A DNA stretch of 64,000 bases from Paenibacillus nuruki (GCF_001721045.1 NZ_MDER01000045.1:1-64000); one strand, 5' to 3'. Positions 9,095-17,778 are shown, counted from the stretch's first letter. A program made the numbers and translations. The notes: generated by a model from the sequence alone, not told the origin.

Positions 9095-11086
9095 TTAAAT
9101 ACTAAATACCTCGTACACAACGCCATCCCCGATCCCCAGCATATTCAGATAATTTTCACCGATATATGACCAGATTTCTATCGTGTGTCCGTTTTCTTTG
9201 GTAATCGTCTTTTTATCAGGTTTGCCCCATGATAGTAATGCTTGTTGTGTATTCATCCCTTCCACAACTTCTGCATTAATAATTCGGTTCCATGCTGCTT
9301 GTGACCAATTATATTTGCTCCGAATATCATAATTGAAGAATTGTTCTTTATCTGATAATAAGGCAGTAATTTCTGAAGCTGTTAATCGATCCGACAAATA
9401 CTCTGTACCTTTCTTATCACGAAATTGAACTACGAATCTCATTCTGTTATAAGGATCTTTTTCTGCATAAATGTCTTTGATATTTACTTTGCTGAATCGC
9501 TCGCCAGCTTTATGATAGTAATTCACCCAATAGGATTTACCAAGTAATCTTGTTAAATTTCCAATTTCTTCTTGCTTCATCAATTTTAATGTTTTGTCAG
9601 ATTGAATGGTGATGTTGGAACCATTAACTTGTATAATTGCCTGTTGATATTTAGAATCCCAAGTGACTTTGGCATCTTTCGAAATGCTAGATAATAAGGT
9701 AGCTGGAAATACAGTCTGACTTCCAGAAGTTCGTACTTTACCTTTCATCGTAACTGGTTGATTATTCATTTGAGCTACTGCACTATTTTTATTTAATTGA
9801 ATAGTTTGAGTTCCCCAATTGATTTGAAATTGATTACCATTTACCAGAATAGTTCCACCCATAGCTTTAAATACAGTCTGTACTGGCAAATACACAGAAC
9901 CTTCTATTAGAACCGCACCTGTCAAAGCTTCTTCTGTTGTGCCATTCAATGGAGATTGGGTCGTTAATGTATCTGTAGTCAAAGTAATCGTTGCATTACC
10001 GATAGCTTTAACTTTAATCGTACCATCACTTAGTATTTCTGCAATTTGAGAAAGATCAACTTTCAATTCATTGGCACTAGCCGGGCGTGTATGGATAGAA
10101 CCATTAGAGTATATCTCTTGAATTTTTGCATTGATTTTATCGCCAACTACAGCATTTGTTTTAGATAAGATTAATTTCAAACTTGTTATTGAAGGTACTT
10201 GAAGCGGACTCACTATTTTGTCGGTATCTTGTACCCAAGAACCATCTTTATGTTGAGCATATATACCTGTAGGTGAATATACCACTTGTACAATATCTGT
10301 GAGTTCACTTAATACTTGAGGAGCGAATCCAGTAGAACGGCTATGTGACCATACAGATCCGTCCTTTTTGACGACTAGCAAAGTTCGTTTAGATCCTTGC
10401 CATGCTATCGCTACAGCATCATTAGCAATGACTTGAGGAATATCACCGGATAATAAGTCAAGTAAAGTTACAGTACCGTCGCTACGAAGAACAGCTATCG
10501 CAACTCCATCTTGCTTGATTGATATAGCATCTGGATAAGAACCGATTTTGCGTCCTAGACCATTTTGATAATCTTTATAGTATAAAATATCTCCTGACTG
10601 CTTCAATATTGCATAAGAATCTTCGAATCCATCAATTAGTTTCACACTGTTAGGTAATGTATCTGGCTTACCCGAGCCGATAACATCTACTTTGCCATCT
10701 GTATGTAGAACAATACCATCACCTGAAATATGAGCAACATTATTCATTCCCGGAATAACATGAATCTCTTCGGTTATATTGTCCCAACTCATTGCCTGTC
10801 CAGTGGTAGTCCAGCCATAATATTGATTGTTGGAACCTGCTGTTATACCTGCAAATTGATATTCTGAATGCCATGCCCCTTTCATCGATTTTGCCCACAT
10901 AGAACCATCGGATAATAAATAGTTGTCTTGATCAATTACACTTACGATTTGAAGTCCAGAAGTATTCGCTTCTGCTGATACTGTCAACATAGATGCAAAT
11001 GGCGAAACTGTACTTCCCAGAAAAATTCCTGTTGCTAATACTGATGATATTACCAATGGATTAAACCAAGCTTTTTTTTCGAACAT
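9095..11086 (-). CDS. Secreted multi-domain protein: propeller-like repeats, Ig-like and copper-amine-oxidase-like domains
   Basis: 663-residue exported protein. A signal peptide covers about residues 1-40 (ends VSAEA). Residues of about 45-300 carry short repeats of the pattern xxxDGxV/xWxxx (SDGSMWAKS, TDGKVDVIG, SDGTVTLLD, KDGSVWSHS, KDGSWVQD), typical of RCC1-like beta-propellers. A BIG-like segment follows (about 300-370), then a copper-amine-oxidase N-terminal-like domain (about 385-500, VYLPVQTVFKAMGG), a type common in Paenibacillus exported proteins. The end (about 610-655, GMNTQQALLSWGKPDKKT) resembles SmpA/OmlA. No enzyme active site was seen, so an envelope or sensing role is the best guess. 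Confidence 0.8.
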   Translation of the reverse strand: MFEKKAWFNPLVISSVLATGIFLGSTVSPFASMLTVSAEANTSGLQIVSVIDQDNYLLSDGSMWAKSMKGAWHSEYQFAGITAGSNNQYYGWTTTGQAMSWDNITEEIHVIPGMNNVAHISGDGIVLHTDGKVDVIGSGKPDTLPNSVKLIDGFEDSYAILKQSGDILYYKDYQNGLGRKIGSYPDAISIKQDGVAIAVLRSDGTVTLLDLLSGDIPQVIANDAVAIAWQGSKRTLLVVKKDGSVWSHSRSTGFAPQVLSELTDIVQVVYSPTGIYAQHKDGSWVQDTDKIVSPLQVPSITSLKLILSKTNAVVGDKINAKIQEIYSNGSIHTRPASANELKVDLSQIAEILSDGTIKVKAIGNATITLTTDTLTTQSPLNGTTEEALTGAVLIEGSVYLPVQTVFKAMGGTILVNGNQFQINWGTQTIQLNKNSAVAQMNNQPVTMKGKVRTSGSQTVFPATLLSSISKDAKVTWDSKYQQAIIQVNGSNITIQSDKTLKLMKQEEIGNLTRLLGKSYWVNYYHKAGERFSKVNIKDIYAEKDPYNRMRFVVQFRDKKGTEYLSDRLTASEITALLSDKEQFFNYDIRSKYNWSQAAWNRIINAEVVEGMNTQQALLSWGKPDKKTITKENGHTIEIWSYIGENYLNMLGIGDGVVYEVFSI

Positions 11087-11259
11087 GTAATAACCCCTTT
11101 AGGTATGTATAGTCACTCATTGATCAGCTTATATACATATAAGCCCTTCTTTATATCGGTATATTGACCTATAAATTGTAATCATATACGTAGAAATTTC
11201 TATTTGACAAAAGGGTTTAGATTTTTATAATTTTCTTTTTATAGATTTTAGTTTTATTA

Positions 11260-11287
11260 TTGTGAATTTTTCATATGTTGAAATTTT
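11260..11287. repeat. Dispersed 28-bp repeat, copy 1
   Basis: AT-rich sequence beginning TTGTGAATTTTTCAT and ending TTGAAATTTT. Related copies are at 12090 and 53490; this copy differs from them at two central bases. It lies in the 311-base gap upstream of the secreted protein gene, which otherwise holds only AT-rich DNA and the terminator at 11357. Confidence 0.65.
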
Positions 11288-11356
11288 AATTTTAATGATT
11301 ATAGCGTTGTAAAAAGGGAACGATTTGAGAAGTGCTTCTCCTCCTATTTTTAACGC

Positions 11357-11386
11357 AAAAAAAGGATCATACATTGATCCTTTTTC
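11357..11386. terminator. Terminator of the NmrA-like reductase gene
   Basis: AAAAAGGATCA pairs with TGATCCTTTTT around a short loop, directly after the minus-strand stop at 11398. Confidence 0.82.
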
Positions 11387-11397
11387 GTATTTTACAG

Positions 11398-12036
11398 CTA
11401 TTCTGTTACAAAAACAGCGCTTTGGTGATACGTATCTTGCTGAAGTTGTTGGATCATAAAATCAGCCAAGTTGGCACGAGATAGCTTTTTTTTACTAGAT
11501 ATGCCTTTATTGATGTGTTGTTCATGTATATAGTTCCCCGTCTTTGCACCTGAAGTTAGAATCGGCGGTTGGACAGCGACCCAATTCAGTCCACTATTTG
11601 CGAGTACTGCTTCTTTTTCTCGATGATCCGCGATAAGATTCTTCATGACTACAGGTGCAATATATTTATACAACATGCCAAGTGTACTGGATTCTTTGCG
11701 AACTCCTATAAAGGAGACATGGATAAACTTATCAATATGATTTTCAGCTGCGGCTTGAATAATATTTTTTGTAGCTTTAGTCAGGATAGGTTCTCGTTGA
11801 AAGGGTGTTTTGGCTCCTAATGCTGAGAAAACAGCATCATATGGTTGTGCTTTTACTATCGTAGTCACATCGGTGTAATTCGTTAAGTGCCCCTGCTCAA
11901 TCGTTAAATGAGGATGGGTTATTGTCATCTTCGTTGGATTACGCACAACCGCAGTCACTTTGTAGCCTTTCTCTAGCGACTGTGTAACTAATTCATGACC
12001 TGTCTTGCCTGTTGCTCCAAAGATTATAATGTTCAT
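11398..12036 (-). CDS. NAD(P)-binding NmrA-like reductase
   Basis: Atypical short-chain dehydrogenase of 212 aa. It opens with a Rossmann motif GATGKTG at residues 7-13 and has VVRNPTK after beta-2, as in NmrA/HSCARG and flavin-reductase-like proteins that bind NADP(H). No YxxxK dyad is visible, as expected in that group. Function may be redox sensing or reduction of an unknown substrate. I chose ATG 12036 because AAGGAG is eight bases upstream; the GTG at 12045 overlaps it. The gene is bracketed by repeat copies 1 and 2. Confidence 0.85.
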   Translation of the reverse strand: MNIIIFGATGKTGHELVTQSLEKGYKVTAVVRNPTKMTITHPHLTIEQGHLTNYTDVTTIVKAQPYDAVFSALGAKTPFQREPILTKATKNIIQAAAENHIDKFIHVSFIGVRKESSTLGMLYKYIAPVVMKNLIADHREKEAVLANSGLNWVAVQPPILTSGAKTGNYIHEQHINKGISSKKKLSRANLADFMIQQLQQDTYHQSAVFVTE

Positions 12037-12072
12037 ATTCTTCACTCCTTTATAATTCCAATATTCTAATAC

Positions 12073-12837
12073 TTATTTTTCATTTTCTGTTGTGAATTTT
12101 TCATGTATTGAAATATTTTTAAAATTTCTATATCTGGCTGTAATGATTGGCTCTATCTTTTTATAATTCTCTAAAGAATCTTGAACATGGTATTCACTAG
12201 GTAAGTGTTTGGTGAAACAATCAATATAATCTTTTAGATAGAGGTTATCATCCTTATTAAGATATTTATATGCAAAAGCGTTCCCTTCTTCAGATAAAGC
12301 GTTTGAACTCAATGTACCATCAAGATATATTTCAAAAAATTTAGCGCCACTCATTGTACCCTGCTTTACTGAATCAATACTGGAACTATAGTTTTCTATA
12401 TATTGAGCAGATATCAAATTATTTAGGATAGCCCAAGTGATAAACATTCCAGTATGTATATAAGCTTGAAAATCATCTAAATGTTTAGGATAGTCATTAT
12501 CATAGTGCCATTTAGCTTTGTCATAGACATAACTTTTCTTTCTTGTTCTCAAGTAAGCATATTGAATATCTGCCTCTTCCAAAAATTTAACATTTTGCTG
12601 GCTAAAGCCTTGATCTATCAATTGTTGAATCAGTTCATCTACACGAATTTTACTGTCTTCAACGTTATTATAATGCTCACTTGTTTCTCTTTCTGTTCTC
12701 ATTAATTCAAGTAATCGTCCTTTAACAATATAAAGTATCCTCTGATCAGATAATTTTTCTAATTTAAAATACATATATTGCGTAGATTTTTCGCCAGTTT
12801 TGGTAAAAAATTTTTCGAGTTCTACCTCATATCCCAT
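12073..12837 (-). CDS. Hypothetical protein with HxGMFxxWAI motif (DUF7832-like)
   Basis: 254 residues, soluble. The C-terminal half has KWHYDNDYPKHL followed by IHTGMFITWAI, which I associate with the family often catalogued as DUF7832 (function unknown). The match is from memory and unverified. The N-terminal half is charged and unrecognised. Its last codons (SIHEKFTTE) are encoded by repeat copy 2, so the dispersed repeat may derive from the 3' end of such a gene. The start follows AAGGAG at 11 bases. Confidence 0.7.
   Translation of the reverse strand: MGYEVELEKFFTKTGEKSTQYMYFKLEKLSDQRILYIVKGRLLELMRTERETSEHYNNVEDSKIRVDELIQQLIDQGFSQQNVKFLEEADIQYAYLRTRKKSYVYDKAKWHYDNDYPKHLDDFQAYIHTGMFITWAILNNLISAQYIENYSSSIDSVKQGTMSGAKFFEIYLDGTLSSNALSEEGNAFAYKYLNKDDNLYLKDYIDCFTKHLPSEYHVQDSLENYKKIEPIITARYRNFKNISIHEKFTTENEK
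12090..12117. repeat. Dispersed 28-bp repeat, copy 2 (inside a coding sequence)
   Basis: Identical to copy 3 (53490) over its first 25 bases. It overlaps the 3' end of the gene 12073-12837, where the reverse strand reads KISIHEKFT. Copies 1 and 2 lie in the same orientation on either side of the NmrA-like gene. Confidence 0.65.
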
Positions 12838-12941
12838 AAGTCTAATGACTCCTTAGTGTATTTTTATATAGCATACTCCTTTTATCCTTTTTTCACATCT
12901 TCACGCCTTCTCTTCTAAACTTACAAATCTCGAACCAAATA

Positions 12942-12996
12942 AAAAACCTAGACTAACTACCAGTGTATTAGACACCAATAATCACTCTAGGTTTTC
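12942..12996 (-). terminator. Terminator of the radical SAM operon
   Basis: On the minus strand AAAACCTAGA pairs with TCTAGGTTTT, with a second inner helix, followed by TTATTTGG. It lies just after the stop at 13011. Confidence 0.7.
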
Positions 12997-13010
12997 CCAT
13001 CATCAACCTA

Positions 13011-14423
13011 TTAATCCCAAGCTGTAGCAATTTCTTGTTTTCGTTCTTCTAGTAGCTTTTCTTTGTCATCCCGGTAAAAGAGGTTGTACGTATCAAATGG
13101 AATAATACGTCCATCTGGATGTACGATGTGCACACAAGATTTTTTTACAGAACGAACATCAAAGTTATAGGCATCTAAAAATTGCATAATAATGACGCGG
13201 AATACATTATCGTAGTTGATTTCTTTCGGTACAGCTGCAAGTGGTAGACAACAAAGTAAGCTTTTTAGCGATAATGCAGATGAAATCGGTGAATGACCGG
13301 TCGATAAAAGTTCAAATAATTTACCACGAATAACAGGGTCTTGTTCAAATACAATTGTATTGCTATCTCCTTCTAACAAGATCGAAGGCTCAATCATACG
13401 AGTTAAAGGTAGAACTTCACGTCCTAATTTCAAAGCATATCCCATCGCTAGGCAATCGGGATGACAAGGAACTGGTAAAATATCATCTTCCTGAAAGACT
13501 TCGGATTGATCAATAATCATTTGTCTCACTTCACTTACTGTTAAGCGATCTGTCGCTGGATCGTACCCTTCCAATCGCCCTGCGGCTTGAATCGGTTGAA
13601 TCGTTACCCCACGAACCGCTTTTTGCTTGAGACCATATTGAATAATTTTACCGATTTCTGTATCATTCAAGCCTTTTTTTAAAGTAACTACAAGTGTAGT
13701 GGATAAATTATATTTATTAAGATGTCGAATTGCATCTTCACGGATACGTCTTAGATCAGCACCCCGTAACTCTTTTAATACATCGGCTTCAAAACTATCG
13801 AATTGTAAATAAATTTCAAAGCCTGGCATATAGGAAGCTAATCGTTTGGTAAATTCACGATCTTGCGCAATCCGAATGCCATTAGTATTTAGCATAATAT
13901 GTTGAATCGGACGGCTTTTACACATGTCTAAAATTTCAAAAAATTGCGGATGAGTTGTTGGTTCTCCTCCACTAATCTGCACAATGTCCGGCTCTCCTTC
14001 ATTTTCTACAATCCGATCTAACATAAAAGCAATCTGTTCTAACGAACGATAAGAAGTGCGATGTGGAGAGGATTCTGCAAAACAAATCGGACACTGTAGA
14101 TTACAGTGATCGGTAATTTCCAAAAGTGTGAGACAGCTATGTTGCTCATGATCTGGACATAATCCACAATCGTAAGGACAACCGTACTTTATCGGTGTAT
14201 TCCAGACTAACGGCATTTCTGAAGGCTTAATAAATTCGCGTGTACGATGATAATAATCGACATCTGTAGAGATCAATACTTTCTCAGGGCCATGTACAAG
14301 ACAGCGCTTGACCATATAAATACGTCCATCTTCTTCGATAATCTTGGCTTCGACTTTGCGATAACATGTTGTACAGATACTGTTAGTCAATTCATGATAT
14401 AGATACGGTCGATTTTTCGGCAT
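13011..14423 (-). CDS. Radical SAM enzyme, MJ0619/Tes-like
   Basis: 470-residue radical SAM enzyme. The SAM-cluster motif C107-x3-C111-x2-C114 (DHCNLQCPICF) is followed by SGGEPT at 151-156. The N-terminus carries extra metal ligands: C17/C20, C41 with H44, and C82-x3-C86-x2-C89 plus C97, which suggests a rubredoxin-like site and an auxiliary iron-sulfur cluster. More Cys lie near PCHPDC and LLCCLP. This layout fits the family of Methanocaldococcus MJ0619 and the tetraether lipid synthase Tes, which join lipid chain ends through sp3 carbons. Here it follows an Lgt-like membrane protein, so a lipid substrate is plausible; the exact reaction is inference. The start follows AAAGGAGTT. Confidence 0.85.
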   Translation of the reverse strand: MPKNRPYLYHELTNSICTTCYRKVEAKIIEEDGRIYMVKRCLVHGPEKVLISTDVDYYHRTREFIKPSEMPLVWNTPIKYGCPYDCGLCPDHEQHSCLTLLEITDHCNLQCPICFAESSPHRTSYRSLEQIAFMLDRIVENEGEPDIVQISGGEPTTHPQFFEILDMCKSRPIQHIMLNTNGIRIAQDREFTKRLASYMPGFEIYLQFDSFEADVLKELRGADLRRIREDAIRHLNKYNLSTTLVVTLKKGLNDTEIGKIIQYGLKQKAVRGVTIQPIQAAGRLEGYDPATDRLTVSEVRQMIIDQSEVFQEDDILPVPCHPDCLAMGYALKLGREVLPLTRMIEPSILLEGDSNTIVFEQDPVIRGKLFELLSTGHSPISSALSLKSLLCCLPLAAVPKEINYDNVFRVIIMQFLDAYNFDVRSVKKSCVHIVHPDGRIIPFDTYNLFYRDDKEKLLEERKQEIATAWD

Positions 14424-14588
14424 AATATAACTCCTTTTATAGTGAATATCTCAACTGCCTATTCACTTATTGGGTATAGATGCTGTTGCTTGGTCGATGG
14501 TATAGCCCTATGTAGCCTAATATCCAAAACAAACTTCTCGAAGTGTGTAACCAGACACTATTGCATCTAGCGATTCAGATAGTAAATC

Positions 14589-15401
14589 CTATCCTATGGC
14601 TTTGATAGAAGATGAAGCCTTTCTGCCTCTGCCCCACATGATCCAACTGTAATAGACCAAGCCTGCCAGACAAGCTAACTGAATATTATTGTGGCCCCAA
14701 TAAGGATGTAATGTAGGCTTAATATATTCAATCAGAAAGCGAAATAAAAGATAACTCGCCATAAACCATTGGAACATTCGACCGGATACATACGAAGTAT
14801 ACGGTGCCTTAGACTGAACTTCAGTAGATAAGACAGACATCAATCGACTTTGACGATATAACGGAATCAAGCAGATCGCGAGTATCATAAGAAAAGCAAT
14901 CTCGTAGAGCTGAGTCGGATGACGCATAATCCCATCCCCAAAATCAATGCCGGTAATCCATGTGGTTGCTGTTCCATACGTATGATCATCTAGTCCAGTC
15001 AGAAAGCATCCAATACGTCCCAAGCCTAGTCCTAACATCAAAGGATAGACGAAATCGTCTCCTGTCGAGCTTTTCCAACCGATCCAGCGTTTGGTGAGTT
15101 CGACTCCTATCAGTCCACCTAATAGTCCGCCTACAATCGTTTTTCCACCCCATAGAAAATGAAACTGACGCAATTGCTCCCAAGTTGCTAGCGGATTCTC
15201 GAACCAGAATAATAACTTGGCTCCTAATGCTGCACCTAGAATAGTACCTGCTAATATTTGCAGACTCATTAGCTTGGTCATCTCACTAGGACGACGTGTC
15301 CATAAATAGAGTCGGAACCCTAGAAAATATCCCAGCGATTCAAATAATACATGCGGATGAATACGCCATGATCCTAAATAAAGATACACAGGAAACTCCA
15401 T
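14589..15401 (-). CDS. Lgt-like (prolipoprotein diacylglyceryl transferase family) membrane protein
   Basis: 270-residue polytopic membrane protein. It keeps Lgt-family landmarks: GGxxxxGGLLGG (85-96), GRIG with R129, and RHPTQLYE (160-167). It lacks the Lgt catalytic-site histidine: the H of the HGGLxGG motif is V90, and the Asn usually following GRIG is C132. True lipoprotein modification is therefore doubtful. A paralogue that handles phosphatidylglycerol or another glycerolipid is the inference, fitting the downstream Tes-like radical SAM gene. A canonical lgt is expected elsewhere in the genome. The start follows AAAGGAGTGC. 165 bases separate it from the radical SAM gene; no ORF or hairpin was found there. 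Confidence 0.78.
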   Translation of the reverse strand: MEFPVYLYLGSWRIHPHVLFESLGYFLGFRLYLWTRRPSEMTKLMSLQILAGTILGAALGAKLLFWFENPLATWEQLRQFHFLWGGKTIVGGLLGGLIGVELTKRWIGWKSSTGDDFVYPLMLGLGLGRIGCFLTGLDDHTYGTATTWITGIDFGDGIMRHPTQLYEIAFLMILAICLIPLYRQSRLMSVLSTEVQSKAPYTSYVSGRMFQWFMASYLLFRFLIEYIKPTLHPYWGHNNIQLACLAGLVYYSWIMWGRGRKASSSIKAIG

Positions 15402-15413
15402 TCAAGCACTCCT

Positions 15414-15677
15414 TTAATAAGAATAAATCATCGCTCCACATATAGCGGCTAACAATAATGCCAATGCGCCTACAATAGCTAACAGTGCCACAATCACTTG
15501 CCAGAATGTGTTTTTAGGTCGAGGATCAAGTGTTGGTTTTGTAGAAAGAGTATTACAATACTGACGACAAGTCTGTGTTTCAGGATTGTAGCATTCGTCA
15601 CATAAAGGCTTACCGCAACGAGTACATTGATGAACAGCTTGGCGATCTGGATGGTTTATACAATGAAACTCTTCCAT
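15414..15677 (-). CDS. Small zinc-finger (B-box-like) membrane protein
   Basis: 87 residues. The N-terminal half reads C-x2-H ... C-x2-C ... C-x2-C with HPDRQAVHQCTRCGKPLCDEC, a B-box-type zinc-binding pattern. The C-terminal half has one transmembrane helix (about 60-84, WQVIVALLAIVGALALLLAA). Likely a membrane-anchored adaptor with the zinc domain in the cytosol. Twelve bases separate it from the Lgt-like gene, so they are co-transcribed. The start follows AGAGGTGC. Specific function unknown. Confidence 0.85.
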   Translation of the reverse strand: MEEFHCINHPDRQAVHQCTRCGKPLCDECYNPETQTCRQYCNTLSTKPTLDPRPKNTFWQVIVALLAIVGALALLLAAICGAMIYSY

Positions 15678-15707
15678 TTCAGCACCTCTCTTGTCATTTA
15701 TTTCTAT

Positions 15708-15721
15708 TGTAAGCGTTGATA
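15708..15721. promoter_or_regulatory. Possible cre box before the radical SAM operon
   Basis: TGTAAGCGTTGATA matches the cre consensus at 13 of 14 positions. It lies 31 bases upstream of the zinc-finger gene start and in the intergenic region shared with the divergent SDR gene. Confidence 0.3.
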
Positions 15722-15899
15722 CTTAATTGATCTACCAAAAACCTTATAGACTCACCACATTTCTAATTTGTAATGATTTGGTGTAGTATTAATATATATT
15801 TGAAAATGGATGTAAACGATTCATTTCTAACAAAATGATTGTCTATACAGCTGATAGGGTAAAATGGTAATGAGACTATTTCAAGGAGGAACCATCGTT

Positions 15900-16712
15900 A
15901 TGTCTATTTCACTAAAAAAATTAAAAGATCAAGTTATCGTAATTACAGGTGCTTCAAGCAAAGTGGGTATCGCTACAGCTAAAATGGCAGCAGCTAAAGG
16001 CGCAAAAGTTCTACTAACTTCTAAAAATGAAGATGCGCTCCTCCAATTAGCGACAGAACTTCGTTCAAAAGGATATCCAGCTACATGGGTTCCCGCAGAT
16101 ATTGGAAGAGAAGAAGATGTTCATAAAATTGCAGAAGCGGCTATTCGTACATTTGGACGTTTTGATACATGGGTAAATAGTTCGGATGTATCGTTGCTTG
16201 GTGAATCGACAGAAGCGACTCAAGACGATATTAAGCGTATGTTCAATATGAATTATCGTGGAATTATTTATAGTTCTCAAATCGCTATTAAGCATTTCAA
16301 AGAAAGAGGCGTTCCTGGTGCACTGATCAATATGAGTGCTGTCTGGAGTGATCGTGGTACTGTCATTCCTGTACCTTCGTCTGCTTCTAACTTCTCTGTC
16401 AAAGAATGGACAGATAATCTAAGAGCTGATATTGCTAAAGACAAATTACCTGTATCGATTACTCTTCTACATCCGGGTAAAGCTGTGACTCCATATAACG
16501 AAACCATGAAAAAACATAAAGTGATGGTATATCCAGCAGGTTCTGTAGCTGAAAATATTATCTATGCAGCTCAACATCCGAAAGAAGATATCCATGTTTA
16601 TGTGAAAGAAAGTAAACATCCAATCCTGTCTTCTCTTGCTGTTGCAGGTTTAGGTGTTATTGTATATGCTTCAATTAAGCAAAAAGATCAAACACCTACA
16701 CCCAAAAATTGA
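15900..16712 (+). CDS. Degenerate short-chain dehydrogenase with C-terminal membrane helix
   Basis: 270 residues with the SDR fold: VIVITGASSKVGIATA (13-27) as a modified TGxxxGxG and a clear helix/strand order. The catalytic YSASK position reads S160-S-A-S-N164, so both Tyr and Lys are lost, and the NNAG motif reads NSSD. Dehydrogenase activity by the usual mechanism is therefore unlikely. A C-terminal hydrophobic segment (about 241-258) may anchor it in the membrane. The start at 15900 follows AAGGAGG at ten bases. It is divergent from the zinc-finger/Lgt-like/radical SAM operon, so a shared context is possible. Confidence 0.8.
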   Translation: MSISLKKLKDQVIVITGASSKVGIATAKMAAAKGAKVLLTSKNEDALLQLATELRSKGYPATWVPADIGREEDVHKIAEAAIRTFGRFDTWVNSSDVSLLGESTEATQDDIKRMFNMNYRGIIYSSQIAIKHFKERGVPGALINMSAVWSDRGTVIPVPSSASNFSVKEWTDNLRADIAKDKLPVSITLLHPGKAVTPYNETMKKHKVMVYPAGSVAENIIYAAQHPKEDIHVYVKESKHPILSSLAVAGLGVIVYASIKQKDQTPTPKN

Positions 16713-16769
16713 TCCTACTGGATCTATACTTATTTCACAATCATCCTGACAGATACTTATGATATTCAA

Positions 16770-16802
16770 AAGGCGATCTTATTCTGTAGATCGTCTTTTT
16801 TG
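16770..16802 (+). terminator. Terminator of the degenerate SDR gene
   Basis: AGGCGATCT pairs with AGATCGTCT and is followed by TTTTTT, 20 bases before the next gene. Confidence 0.8.
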
Positions 16803-16821
16803 ATACAGAAAGGAATAGCCT

Positions 16822-17727
16822 ATGAATTCTACACGTTCAAATGATCTCAAACTATACAAAAAGAAAATCAAAATCTTGCAAAAGTTATATCATTATCAAA
16901 ATGGTAATTATGATGCTACCCGTCATGTGAGTATCTATCAAGAAGATGTATTAACAACGGAAGAACGTCAACAATTAGAACAAGACCAATGGAAAATTAA
17001 TGACATCCTAGCTGTCGATCATAATTCTCTTATACAATCGATTAGAGTCTGGGGACAACATGAGGCATTATCGTTAGAACGTGCAACCGCTGAATTTGTA
17101 GCTGCTGTTGGTGGCAGTTATCCTCGTGGAATGACTACCTTACATAGCACACTTTTTGCACATCATGTACCTGATCATACCTATGAATCGGCTCGTCGAC
17201 TGCTTGCATGTGGAATTTGCGGTTTTTCGGGAAATAAAGCCTCAGCAGATGATGAGAATTGGGAAAATATCGCTTCGATCCGTTATTCGTTATATCAAGG
17301 ACGGCTGTATAACAACGTTATTGGAGTTTACACTGATTTGGAAGAACGTATCCATTTACCAGCGATATCACCTACCGAAGAAGATATCACTATTTTTCGC
17401 AATCTATTACAACACTTAGATCAAGCCGATGAAGATATGACTCCTGGTTCTTATGAGAAAAGTCTGACAGGAAGCAAATTAATTAAAGGCAATGCGGGTA
17501 TTCGGCGTGATATTCTACAATCGTTGTCACTTGTAGGTATTCTACCTAATTCACAAATTCAATTGGATCACACTGCATGGACTGCATTTGAAGATATTAT
17601 CGATCCTGAAGTGAATTTGAATAATACAAAAGGTCGTTCCGATATGGAAATGCCGTGGGCTGGATGGGAAGGAAAATTAGGCGTAGATTGGGAAAAAGCG
17701 CATCAATTATTCGGGGTTTATTTGTAA
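16822..17727 (+). CDS. Hypothetical protein, 301 aa
   Basis: Not recognised. Soluble protein without signal or membrane segments. A conserved-looking central stretch includes FVAAVGGSYPRGMTTLHS and LLACGICGFSG. The C-terminus ends in WAGWEGKLGVDWEKAHQLFG. Strong start after GAAAGGAA. It stands alone between two terminators. The codon use resembles its neighbours, so recent transfer is not indicated. Confidence 0.8.
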   Translation: MNSTRSNDLKLYKKKIKILQKLYHYQNGNYDATRHVSIYQEDVLTTEERQQLEQDQWKINDILAVDHNSLIQSIRVWGQHEALSLERATAEFVAAVGGSYPRGMTTLHSTLFAHHVPDHTYESARRLLACGICGFSGNKASADDENWENIASIRYSLYQGRLYNNVIGVYTDLEERIHLPAISPTEEDITIFRNLLQHLDQADEDMTPGSYEKSLTGSKLIKGNAGIRRDILQSLSLVGILPNSQIQLDHTAWTAFEDIIDPEVNLNNTKGRSDMEMPWAGWEGKLGVDWEKAHQLFGVYL

Positions 17728-17737
17728 ACGATGATAT

Positions 17738-17778
17738 CAAAAAACGAACCTGCCACTATAGAAGTGTGCAGGTTCGTT
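17738..17778 (-). terminator. Terminator of the UPF0291 gene
   Basis: A very stable hairpin (AACGAACCTGC with GCAGGTTCGTT) followed on the minus strand by TTTTTTG. It may also end the convergent plus-strand gene. Confidence 0.82.
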
